In this document: piece after piece, positions 1 to 9,209 of the stretch
Layout: every line of letters begins with the position of its first letter
How positions within the stretch are numbered: the first letter of the stretch is position 1
Source of the DNA: an uncultured Mesonia sp.
Lineage (GTDB): Bacteria; Bacteroidota; Bacteroidia; Flavobacteriales; Flavobacteriaceae
Length of the DNA stretch: 64,000 nucleotides
NCBI GenBank assembly: GCA_958296185.1
Contig: CATQIB010000001.1
Coordinates: 49,379 to 113,378 of the forward strand
Reading direction: 5' to 3'
Program-made: the position numbers and the translations under genes
Notes under the pieces: model-generated
Told to the model about the DNA's origin: nothing
Seen by the model: the letters and a program-made list of their open reading frames with translations, nothing else
Databases searched by the model: none

Positions 1-21
1 ATAATTAATAACGATGAAGTT

Positions 22-495
22 ATGAGTAAAGTATCTTATTACACTGCTGATGGTTTGAAAAAACTTAAAGCAGAGCTTGATCATTTAAGAGACGTTGAGC
101 GTCCTAAAGCTTCGCAGGCTATAGCAGAAGCTAGAGACAAAGGAGATTTAAGTGAGAATGCAGAGTATGACGCAGCTAAAGAAGCCCAAGGTTTATTAGA
201 AATGAAAATTTCTAAACTAGAAGAGGTGGTTTCAAATGCGAGAGTAATTGATGAATCACAACTAGACACCTCAAAAATATTAATCCACTCTACGGTGAAG
301 CTAAAAAACCTTGCCAATAATATGGAGATGCAATATAAATTAGTAGCCCAAAGCGAAGCCGATTTGAAAGCCGGTAAAATTTCGGTAGATTCTCCTATTG
401 GGAAAGGATTGTTGGGTAAGAAAGCAGGTGAAGAAGCTGAGATTCAAGTGCCTAATGGCAAGATTACTTTTGAAATCTTAGAAATTTCTAGGTAA
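22..495 (+). CDS. greA: Transcription elongation factor GreA
   Basis: 157 aa ORF; coiled-coil N-terminus (YYTADGLKKLKAELDHL...DLSENAEYDAAKE) and C-terminal 'SPIGKGLLGKKAGEEAEIQVPNG' typical of GreA. Confidence 0.97.
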   Translation: MSKVSYYTADGLKKLKAELDHLRDVERPKASQAIAEARDKGDLSENAEYDAAKEAQGLLEMKISKLEEVVSNARVIDESQLDTSKILIHSTVKLKNLANNMEMQYKLVAQSEADLKAGKISVDSPIGKGLLGKKAGEEAEIQVPNGKITFEILEISR

Positions 496-516
496 TTTAT
501 TAAATCTAAAATTTAG

Positions 517-549
517 AAAGAGGCGGAGAGATATCTTCGCCTCTTTTTT
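517..549. terminator. Bidirectional rho-independent terminator between convergent greA and purine nucleoside phosphorylase gene
   Basis: AAAGAGGCG (517-525) / CGCCTCTTT (538-546) stem followed by T-run. Confidence 0.85.
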
Positions 550-1358
550 TATAAACTTGCGATGAGTTTACAGAATAAAGTGATCATTTGCGGCTCAGCT
601 TGCTTAGCGGCTTGCATTATACTTTTAATATTCACAGGTTTTAAATGGTCTGGATCACACAAATCGGTAATAACCGATAAAGCAATGACAGGTAGTTTTA
701 AATGATTGGCTACAATAATTTCTGGTACGGTGCTCATTCCTACTGCATCGGCGCCAATCAGTTTCAAATACCTATACTCTGCCCTGGTTTCTAATTGCGG
801 ACCCTTTACTGCGGCATACACCCCTTGATGTAGCTTAATGTTTTCTTCCTTAGCTATTTTCATTAGCTTTTTGCGCATACCAGTGTCATAGGGATTACTC
901 ATATCTACAAAACGCTCTCCATGTTTTGCAACACCTTTAAAAGCTAAAGGTGAATCTCCTAATAAGTTAATATGATCTTCAAGAAGCATTAAGTCGCTGG
1001 TCTTATAATTCAAATTTAAACCGCCAGCTGCATTAGATACCAATAAGTGTTTCACCCCTAGATTTTTCATTATACGTACCGGGTAAGTCACATCCCGTAA
1101 AGTATAGCCTTCATAAAAATGAAATCGCCCTTGCATAACCATAATTTTCTTTCCGCTTAACTCACCATATATAAGTTTCCCCTTATGAAATTCAACAGTT
1201 GCGGTAGGAAAATGCGGAATATGATTGTAAGATACCTCTTGAATAATATTGATATGATTCACAAAATCGCTCAATCCGCTACCTAATATGATACCAATTT
1301 CTGGTACCTCAAAACCTTTCTCTTTTAAATAGACAGAAGTCTCATTAATAAAACGCAT
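549..1358 (-). CDS. punA: Purine-nucleoside phosphorylase (PNP family)
   Basis: 269 aa; 'GIILGSGLSDF', 'GRFHFYEGYTLRDVTYPVRIMKNLGVKHLLVSNAAGGLN', 'VKGPQLETRAEYRYLKLIGADAVGMSTVPE' motifs. Confidence 0.95.
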   Translation of the reverse strand: MRFINETSVYLKEKGFEVPEIGIILGSGLSDFVNHINIIQEVSYNHIPHFPTATVEFHKGKLIYGELSGKKIMVMQGRFHFYEGYTLRDVTYPVRIMKNLGVKHLLVSNAAGGLNLNYKTSDLMLLEDHINLLGDSPLAFKGVAKHGERFVDMSNPYDTGMRKKLMKIAKEENIKLHQGVYAAVKGPQLETRAEYRYLKLIGADAVGMSTVPEIIVANHLKLPVIALSVITDLCDPDHLKPVNIKSIMQAAKQAEPQMITLFCKLIASL

Positions 1359-1639
1359 AATTTTTAACCTTTAAATTAAGATTAAAGGTACAAAATTGAT
1401 CTTTAACTACAGATAATAGTTTTATGACGACGAAAAACAACCTTAAATCGATTTTACAAGTACTTTATCTAGAGTGATTTATCTGTATAAAGTTATTTTA
1501 ATTCACTGAAATACAATATGTTAAAAAAATATTAAAAAATTGTTTGTTATTTATCCGAAATAAAATACCTTTAATCGTGTAAAAATTAAGATAATCGATT
1601 ATTTTTGCCATCGATTTTAAGAATAAATTAGGAGTTGCT

Positions 1640-4600
1640 ATGAAATATGCTGTGTTGGTTGTTTTTTTGATCTTCAATATTGGATTTAGTCAGAATGTGC
1701 AGGTAGATGTGAATACATATAATGCACAAGACTTAAGTGAAATGTTATTGAATAATGCGTGTTCTAGTTTATTCAATGCCGAGATGTCATCCAGTCAAGC
1801 AGTTGGTTATTTTTCTCATAACAACAGTAATTTTCCTATTGAGGAAGGCGTGATTATTCGAAGTGGAAACGCAAAGCATAGCGAAGGTCCGTTTTCAGGG
1901 AACCACCTGAGTTCTCAAATAAATCAAAATACTAATGCCTACTTAGAAAATTTAAATGCTGCCTCGGGGCAACACGCTCAAATTACCGACGTGGCATTTT
2001 TATCATTTGAGTTTGTTCCGTTGTCTCATGACTTCAGTTTTAACTTTGTCTTTGCTTCAAATGAGTATGGGCAGTGGCAATGTGTATCTAGTGATGTTTT
2101 TGCGTTTTTATTGACCAATCTTAACACTGGTCAATCACAAAACCTAGCGGTAATACCCGGAACAACTACCCCTGTTTCCGTAAAGAATATAAAAGACAAG
2201 GCTTATAACAATTCTTGTTCATCAGATAATAAACATTTGTTTGGTGAATATTTGGTAAATAAACCCAATGCTGGTTTAAATATGCGCGGGTATACCAAGG
2301 TGATGAAAGCCTCGGCTCAAATTGTCCCAGGTGATACCTATAAAATAGAGCTTTTAATAGCAGATTCTAACGATGCTAATTTTGATTCGGCCATTTTTTT
2401 GGAGGCGGGTAGTTTTCAAACCAATGTAAATCTTGGAGACGATGAAGCTATTTGTTTGGGGCAATCTAAAACCTTGACTACGGGATTAGATACTCAGCTT
2501 TATAACCATACATGGAAAATGAATGGTAGCGTGGTGAACTACACCAATACCAATACCCTTACGGTGACCAATCCTGGGGATTATAGTGTTGAGGTTACCG
2601 AAAATAATACAGGTTGTCTTTTAACCGACGAGATACAATTGACACAAGTGCAAATAAATGAAGCTAATAATTTAAAGATATGTTACGACAATCGAGCTAA
2701 TTATTTCTGGGATTTAACCGTCAATAATCACCAGATTCTAGGTGTGTCGCCATCAGATTATGAGCTTTTTTATTACGCCAGTTTGCAAGATTTGAATAAT
2801 GATTTACCTATACCTGCAGCAAATACTTCAGCTTTTGCGGGTACACCCAACCAAAGTGTTTACATCAAACTGAAAGCTAAAAATAATAATAATTGGTGTA
2901 CCCAAATCATCGACTTTAAGTTAGAAGTAGCCGATAAAATTCACTTAGGGCCGTTAGAAGATATTCAACTGTGCGATATCACAAAAACACATCTGGTAGA
3001 TCTCACTCAGGTAAACGAAGATTTAGTAGGCTACACCCAAAACTATATGTTTGCATATTATTACAGTCAAGCTGATTTGGAAGCTGGTCAAAATGAGATC
3101 CAAAATTACCGAGCCTTTTCTGTTTCCCCTAGTCGACGCTCAAATAACCAGAACATCTATGTAAAAGTAACCGATAGATATATGCCCGAGTGTTACGTAT
3201 TTACCAGTTTTCAAATTCAAGTAAATGGATTGCCTTTGGTAGATGAATTGCCCGATGTTATTGAGTGTAGTACTTACACTTTGCCCCCCTTGACACACGG
3301 TAATTATTTTACCCGAGCGCAAGGTGGCGGAACCCCGCTTTTTGCAGGCGACATAATAGATGAAAGCGGAACCTATTATATTTATAACGGTCCAACAGAT
3401 GCAGGTTGTTATAACCAAAGCAGTTTTACGGTTCAACTCATTGAAGAGTATGGTATAAAAGATGAATACTGCGAATTTATGCGGGTTCCATCTCCACCTG
3501 CGGGCAATTTTTATACTTTGCCTGGTGGACCATCTGGTGGCGGAAAAATAATTCCGCCGGGTACCATCTATTATAATGACGCTAGCATTCATTATTATGC
3601 CGAAGTGAATGGTGTATTCTGTAAAGAAGATACCTTTTCTTTTCAGGTTTTTCCTTTGCCTCCAGTAGATCAACCAGCAGATGTAATTACCTGTAACAGT
3701 TACACCTTACCCGCCTTGACTCATGGTGATTATTACACACAGTCTGGCGGTGCGGGTGACCAATTGTTACCAGGAACAGTCATCACCGAGACCACTACGC
3801 TTTATGCCTTTAACTTTGATGGTAGATGCGCAAACGAATCAGAATTCACTGTATTCATAACCCCTCGATTTGACGATGTTGTCTCCTGTGGAGCTTTTCA
3901 ACTTCCCGAGGTCGAAGTAGGTGGTTTTTATAGCTTACCCAACGGTCAAGGAAACTTACTCACACCAACTACTAAAATTAAGTTTTCTCAGACTATATAT
4001 TATTTTGCAGAAACCACTACATCGCCAAATTGTACAACAAACCAAAGCTTTGAGGTGACAATTTTTGATAAACCTAAGGTAGACACTTTGCCTAATGTGG
4101 TGCAGTGTGCAAGCACTCCTTATGTTTTGCCTCCTTTGCAAGATGGTGAATACTTTACAGAGAAAAAACGGGGTGGGCAAATGCTAACTCCAGGCGATGT
4201 GATAGCAGAATCACAAACCATCTTTATCAATAATGCTACCACTACTTGTATGAGCGAGACCTCTTTTACCGTAACTTTAATTCCCTTACCCGTGGTGCCT
4301 AATTTTGCCGATGTTTATACTTGTGATACTTACGAATTGCCAGAGATAACAGGTGCAAAATACTTTAGTGGCCCTAATGGAAGTGGAAGTGAATACTTTT
4401 CAGGTGACCTAATTCATTCTACTCAGAAGTTATTTTTGTATAAAGAGTCTAGCAGTTTAGTGGGTTGCGACAATGAAGATTCTTTTACCGTATATGTAGA
4501 GGGCGTAGAGGCAACTCAATTACCTGATGTTCTTGCTTGTGAGACTTTTGTATTACCTCGATTAGCAGTAGGGGAGTATTTTACAGAACCTTATGCTAAG

Positions 4601-5704
4601 GGGCAGAAACTTGAACCTGGAACCGAAATTAAAGAGAGTAAAACAGTATATATTTTTGCTCAAAAAGGAGATCGATTTACGTGTTTTGATCAAACCACTT
4701 TTAGGGTAGAAGTAGAACCTAAAATAGATTTAAGCGCTTTTGAGCACTATACGCACTGCGGAGAATTATATCTGCCAGATCTGGCTCAAGAAAATCAAGA
4801 TTTTAGGTTTTTTGTAGATCCTAATTTCAGTAAACCTGTAAGTCCAAATGCTTTGCGATTAACAAAACCAGGAAAGTATATTTTTTATGTACAAGCCTCT
4901 TCTACTTTAATGGATGGTTGCATAAGTGAAGGCCGATTCGAGATAGAAATATTCCCGATAAAACAACTTAACATAGAACCGGCTGCTATATGTTTAGACC
5001 CAGCAACAGGTGAACTATTGTCTACAGCTTTTCTAGAAACAGGACTTGATCCAAATAAGTACAATGTCTACTGGTACCTGGAAAATCAACTGGTGCATGA
5101 AGGAGTTAACTTTGAGGTTACTCAGGCAGGAACTTTTGAAATAGAGGTAGAGTTAAAAGAGATTAGCTCTGTCGAGGATTGTGGCTATTACGCAACCCAG
5201 GTTCAGGTTTATGCCTCTAGCCGACCAGAGATTAAAGTTAATGTGTCTGAGCCCTTTTCTGGGGGAGCAGAGGTTTTTGTTGAGGTGGTAAAAGCTGAAG
5301 GTGAAATGATGTACCAAATCGATGATCAGCCTTACCAAGAAAGTCCTTATTTTACCGGAGTAGCTTCTGGCCCTCATTTGGTACGGGCTAAAGGTAAATA
5401 TGCCGATTGTGGCGAGGTAGTTAAAGAGATTCAAGTTATTAATTATCCTAAATTTTTCACCCCCAATACCGATGGAATAAACGATTATTGGAATATTAAC
5501 GATATGTACGATTATCCAGAGGCTAAAATTTATATTTACGATCGTTTTGGTAAATTAATTACTTCTACCAATCCGCGAAAGCGAGGTTGGGACGGTTCTT
5601 TTAACGGAAAACAAATGCCGTCTGCAGATTATTGGTTTCAAGTAGAGTATAAATATCAAGGAAATATAAAGGTGTTTAAATCACACTTTACGCTTAAAAG
5701 ATAG
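1640..5704 (+). CDS. Large secreted repeat protein: choice-of-anchor L-like N-terminus, ~9 tandem repeats, gliding-motility-associated (T9SS type B) C-terminal sorting domain
   Basis: Signal peptide; N-terminal 'LLNNACSSLF...' anchor-L-like; repeats of type 'LPDVI.C.(T/S)Y.LP.L..G.YFT....GG..L..GD.I....T.YIY....(C)....SFTV'; C-terminal 'KFFTPNTDGINDYWNI...IYDRFGKLI...GWDGSFNGKQMPSADYWFQVEYK...FKSHFTLKR'. Confidence 0.9.
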   Translation: MKYAVLVVFLIFNIGFSQNVQVDVNTYNAQDLSEMLLNNACSSLFNAEMSSSQAVGYFSHNNSNFPIEEGVIIRSGNAKHSEGPFSGNHLSSQINQNTNAYLENLNAASGQHAQITDVAFLSFEFVPLSHDFSFNFVFASNEYGQWQCVSSDVFAFLLTNLNTGQSQNLAVIPGTTTPVSVKNIKDKAYNNSCSSDNKHLFGEYLVNKPNAGLNMRGYTKVMKASAQIVPGDTYKIELLIADSNDANFDSAIFLEAGSFQTNVNLGDDEAICLGQSKTLTTGLDTQLYNHTWKMNGSVVNYTNTNTLTVTNPGDYSVEVTENNTGCLLTDEIQLTQVQINEANNLKICYDNRANYFWDLTVNNHQILGVSPSDYELFYYASLQDLNNDLPIPAANTSAFAGTPNQSVYIKLKAKNNNNWCTQIIDFKLEVADKIHLGPLEDIQLCDITKTHLVDLTQVNEDLVGYTQNYMFAYYYSQADLEAGQNEIQNYRAFSVSPSRRSNNQNIYVKVTDRYMPECYVFTSFQIQVNGLPLVDELPDVIECSTYTLPPLTHGNYFTRAQGGGTPLFAGDIIDESGTYYIYNGPTDAGCYNQSSFTVQLIEEYGIKDEYCEFMRVPSPPAGNFYTLPGGPSGGGKIIPPGTIYYNDASIHYYAEVNGVFCKEDTFSFQVFPLPPVDQPADVITCNSYTLPALTHGDYYTQSGGAGDQLLPGTVITETTTLYAFNFDGRCANESEFTVFITPRFDDVVSCGAFQLPEVEVGGFYSLPNGQGNLLTPTTKIKFSQTIYYFAETTTSPNCTTNQSFEVTIFDKPKVDTLPNVVQCASTPYVLPPLQDGEYFTEKKRGGQMLTPGDVIAESQTIFINNATTTCMSETSFTVTLIPLPVVPNFADVYTCDTYELPEITGAKYFSGPNGSGSEYFSGDLIHSTQKLFLYKESSSLVGCDNEDSFTVYVEGVEATQLPDVLACETFVLPRLAVGEYFTEPYAKGQKLEPGTEIKESKTVYIFAQKGDRFTCFDQTTFRVEVEPKIDLSAFEHYTHCGELYLPDLAQENQDFRFFVDPNFSKPVSPNALRLTKPGKYIFYVQASSTLMDGCISEGRFEIEIFPIKQLNIEPAAICLDPATGELLSTAFLETGLDPNKYNVYWYLENQLVHEGVNFEVTQAGTFEIEVELKEISSVEDCGYYATQVQVYASSRPEIKVNVSEPFSGGAEVFVEVVKAEGEMMYQIDDQPYQESPYFTGVASGPHLVRAKGKYADCGEVVKEIQVINYPKFFTPNTDGINDYWNINDMYDYPEAKIYIYDRFGKLITSTNPRKRGWDGSFNGKQMPSADYWFQVEYKYQGNIKVFKSHFTLKR

Positions 5705-6413
5705 TCCTGATTATTTAATTTTTCTCACCCAATAAACAATGGTTAAATACCTATGAATTAAACCATTATATTTTTTCTGTTTAACGTTTTTATTCTAACT
5801 TAAAGAAAAAAAAGTTATGAATCCGAACAGTTAAAAAAAATCAGATCAAGAAAAAGATGAATTTATTCTAGCCGATATGCACTAAAATGGTGTTTACTTT
5901 GATGAGTCTGTGCTAAGACCTCTATCGGCCAAAGCACCAGCTAAGAAAAATACTAATAAAAGATTAGAGAAGTGATTATTGGCGGACTAAAAATGGGACT
6001 AACCAGTCTAAAATTTTAATTTGCAAATGTTTGAATACATTATATGCCCTTGGTATTATTGAGTCATTACTAGGAAAGGTTAAACAATTATCCTATTTTA
6101 ATTGCATCTTGTCTTGATTGGTTTGTAAAAGCGAAAAATCATATATAAATTGGTTTATTTGTACTACTAACCCTAAGAATATAATTTTTACCGATACATT
6201 TATCATATAAACTTAGTAATTGAGATAAAACTTTAAAATTTTTAACTTTTAGATGTTATTCTTTTTATTCTTGCAATTGTGTTTGGTCAAGCATCTAAAA
6301 AAAGTATAATTAAATTTAAAAAATAAAATGAAAAATTTATTTAGAGTACCTTTTGTTAGGTTGTTAGCAAGTATGGTTTTTGCTACTTGTAGTAAGGAAG
6401 ACTATTAAGAATA

Positions 6414-6590
6414 ATGAATAAAGACCGCGATATTTCTATTTTTTCCGTAGCTATATTACTTTTTATAGCTTTAAAACTATTTGGAGTTATTAATTTTCAT
6501 TCAGTTACAGGTATATTTTTTGCCGTATTAATTATAATTCCTGTAATTTTAAGAGTGATTAGACTTGCCTTGCAGAATTATCGAAAATAA
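6414..6590 (+). CDS. Small predicted membrane protein (58 aa)
   Basis: ATG at 6414; MNKDRDISIFSVAILLFIALKLFGVINFHSVTGIFFAVLIIIPVILRVIRLALQNYRK; two hydrophobic segments; immediately upstream of the next lipoprotein. Confidence 0.5.
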   Translation: MNKDRDISIFSVAILLFIALKLFGVINFHSVTGIFFAVLIIIPVILRVIRLALQNYRK

Positions 6591-6595
6591 AATAA

Positions 6596-7348
6596 ATGAA
6601 TTATAGAATTTTATATTCAGTTAATACGCTAGTGGTTGTTTTTATGGCAATTAGCGTATTGGCTTCTTGTCAGAATAAAGCAAGAAGTGTGAAGCTTATA
6701 GATGAAGTGTATAGCGATTCTATTAGCTATACTATCTATGAAGGTAAAAATAAAACGAATGCAGATAATGATATTCAGTGTGCAAAATATTATTCCTATA
6801 AAAAACTAGAAAATGGTTATGATGTAAGAGGAGCAGATTTGCGACATTTAATTTCTTTTCTTCAAGATGTTGATTTAAAAGATGTTATTGTTGATACCAG
6901 CATTGACAAAAATTTTTACACTTTAGAGTATAGAGGCCAAAATGCTACAGCGCATAGAAACCATATATTAAAAAGGTTTCTTGATTATTATGATTTACAT
7001 ATAAATAAAAATCAAAAGTTAGAGAAAGGCTATATTTTAGGTCTAGAAAATGATAAAATAAAGATTTATCTGGCAGAAAACAATCAAAACACTAGTGTAG
7101 AGCAAAACGGCAGCATAGTTAATATGCGTAATGCTAATTTAAAAATATTAGCCAGTGTTATTCAAGATCTATATGGGGTAAAGGTTAATACGGGTAAAGG
7201 GCGAGAAAATTTACAAGGATATAATATAAACTTTGATTCAGGTATGTCTATTACTTCGTTACAAAACTTTTTAAATGAAAAATATGGTATTCAATTTGAA
7301 GAAGAGCAATTTAGTGTGTTGAAGTATAAGTTGACAAAGAAAGACTAA
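6596..7348 (+). CDS. Putative lipoprotein, hypothetical (250 aa)
   Basis: Lipobox-like 'SVLASC'; two repeated alpha/beta segments (DLRHLISFLQDVDLKDVIVDTS / NLKILASVIQDLYGVKVNTG). Confidence 0.6.
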   Translation: MNYRILYSVNTLVVVFMAISVLASCQNKARSVKLIDEVYSDSISYTIYEGKNKTNADNDIQCAKYYSYKKLENGYDVRGADLRHLISFLQDVDLKDVIVDTSIDKNFYTLEYRGQNATAHRNHILKRFLDYYDLHINKNQKLEKGYILGLENDKIKIYLAENNQNTSVEQNGSIVNMRNANLKILASVIQDLYGVKVNTGKGRENLQGYNINFDSGMSITSLQNFLNEKYGIQFEEEQFSVLKYKLTKKD

Positions 7349-7486
7349 TGAATTGCTTACACAAAGCTATTAAGTTATTCTATTCTTTCTGTGGTTGTCT
7401 CCTTGAATCTTATTTTTTTGCACATTCTTATATTTATCCACATTTAAAAAACCACTAGCATATTCGAGAGCTATTTTAAATAAGTC

Positions 7487-8017
7487 CTATTCACGATTGC
7501 TGAAATTCCTCAGCAAGACTTCCGCTTGTAAGTAATTAGAGTTCTTTTTAAAGTCCCTCTTCTTTGCCAGACGAAGGTTGATAATTTCTCCAAAACGAGT
7601 TTTTTGTTCCAAATGATGAATTAACTTTAAAATAGAATTATAATCTCCTTGGATCGTAAAAGAGTAGGATTTGGTAATTAAATTATCTTGCTCATACTGA
7701 TGAGGTTCTATAAAACTGGTAATATCCAAATTGTTTTCCTCTGCATATCGGTTTAAAGTTTTCAAAAGGTTGTTTTGAAGAGAGCTTTCCTTGAGCTGGT
7801 ATTTTGTGAGGATAGAATCATAGTAACGTTCTTTTTGCTTCAATAAAGAAAACTGCTTTGGTATATTTTTAAAAATAGCTTCTTCTTGTAGAAGTTTCTC
7901 TTTCTGCTTCTTTAATTCTAAAGTTTTAGAAAATGCAAATTCATAACAGATAAAAAGGCTTAATATAAAACCAACTACTAGTAAGATATTTTTATATTTT
8001 TTAATCATTATCAACAA
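7487..8017 (-). CDS. PilO/GspM-like inner-membrane assembly protein
   Basis: Single N-terminal TM, coiled coil, ferredoxin-like C-terminus ('SYSFTIQGDYNSILKLIHHLEQKTRFGEIINLRLAKK'); in operon with secretin and ATPase. Confidence 0.65.
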   Translation of the reverse strand: MLIMIKKYKNILLVVGFILSLFICYEFAFSKTLELKKQKEKLLQEEAIFKNIPKQFSLLKQKERYYDSILTKYQLKESSLQNNLLKTLNRYAEENNLDITSFIEPHQYEQDNLITKSYSFTIQGDYNSILKLIHHLEQKTRFGEIINLRLAKKRDFKKNSNYLQAEVLLRNFSNRE

Positions 8018-9209
8018 TTTCTAATTTGATCATGAATTCAGTACTATCTTCTATATCTCCGTAATTTAGTATACTTACTTTCTTTATCCAATCCATCTTT
8101 TCCAACTCATAAATCCAATAAGAAAAGCCCTCCCTTTCAGTTGTAGTACCAGAGATTGTTATGCTGTTATTAGTGAATTCTACAGGTTTTTCTTTTCTTA
8201 TTCTTTTTTCTAGAGGTTGGTAGTCGAACTCTGTTAAAAGCACCGTAGGGGGCAAGGAATGGATAACCTCATTGAGAAAGAAGGAGCTAGCGGATGAAGA
8301 GCTATTCATAATGTTTTCTACGATCAGTTGTTTCTTTTCCACTTCGGCATTTAGAACATTAATGCTGTTTTTAGTATCACTATTTATTTTAGAGGTTTCC
8401 TGTAATTCTTGCACAGCAGTATAATTACTGTTAAAGAATATAAAGTTGATTAATAGCGAAATTAACAAGAAGGCAATCGCAAAATTGGAAAACAATTTAA
8501 AAAAGCGTTCTTGCAAATATGCTTTTTGTAGCTTTTTATTGCTTTCTACAAGGTTAGTATATAAAGGTTCAAAATTCAACAGTAACGAAATGGAAGCAAG
8601 AAAAGACAAGAGGTGATGATTGGAAACAGACAATCCTTTGAAACCGTAGTTTTCCTTTATATCCCCTAAATTTTTTCTTTTGATATTTTTTATACTGTTG
8701 CCCTCTATACTTATAACAGAGTTAGAAGTTTTAAATGTTTTATTTTCTGAAAATAGGTGGAGGTGTTGCGCTAAAAAGTTGCTCAAGTTCACTTCCACAA
8801 CTGGATATTTTAAAGCAGTAAACTTATTTACTATTTTTTCTAACTGAATTTTCCTGCAAAGAAAAATGTGTACATTAGAACCGTTGGAATTGATTTGATA
8901 AAAAAACTCTGCGATATTAATGTTCGGAAAAGCAATATTGATTAAGGTCTCTTCCTCTTTTTGGTTACTTTCAATGTATTTATAGAGGACATCTTTAGTG
9001 TTTATGACAAGCGATATAGCTCTATTTTTAGGAACATATTCTGGTAAAGAATCTATACTATCCGTTTGAAAGGTTTTATCGATATCTACCTCATCTTTGG
9101 CTTTCTTTATAACAGTCCCGTTCCATGCAAAACCATCGGAAGATTCCAAAAGCTCAATCCCATAGACGGTGTTCCCATAATATAGATATGTTTTTAAACT
9201 CTCGAGCAT
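8001..9209 (-). CDS. PilM/PilN-like (GspL-type) fusion protein
   Basis: 402 aa; degenerate cytoplasmic domain, mid TM (FAIAFLLISLLINFIFF), coiled coil and C-terminal PilN-like domain ('LPPTVLLTEFDYQPL...ITISGTTTEREGFSYWIYELEKMDWIKKVSILNYG'). Confidence 0.65.
   Translation of the reverse strand: MLESLKTYLYYGNTVYGIELLESSDGFAWNGTVIKKAKDEVDIDKTFQTDSIDSLPEYVPKNRAISLVINTKDVLYKYIESNQKEEETLINIAFPNINIAEFFYQINSNGSNVHIFLCRKIQLEKIVNKFTALKYPVVEVNLSNFLAQHLHLFSENKTFKTSNSVISIEGNSIKNIKRKNLGDIKENYGFKGLSVSNHHLLSFLASISLLLNFEPLYTNLVESNKKLQKAYLQERFFKLFSNFAIAFLLISLLINFIFFNSNYTAVQELQETSKINSDTKNSINVLNAEVEKKQLIVENIMNSSSSASSFFLNEVIHSLPPTVLLTEFDYQPLEKRIRKEKPVEFTNNSITISGTTTEREGFSYWIYELEKMDWIKKVSILNYGDIEDSTEFMIKLEIVDND

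Noticed and set aside
3140-3673. 177-aa minus-strand ORF inside the T9SS repeat protein
   Set aside because: Shadow ORF antisense to a well-supported gene; no family resemblance. The same applies to the other antisense ORFs in the RHS, SusC and M16 genes.
5860-5975. Possible small gene between the T9SS protein and 6.4 kb (…NGVYFDESVLRPLSAKAPAKKNTNKRLEK)
   Set aside because: Interrupted by stops and without a recognisable family; at best a decayed fragment.
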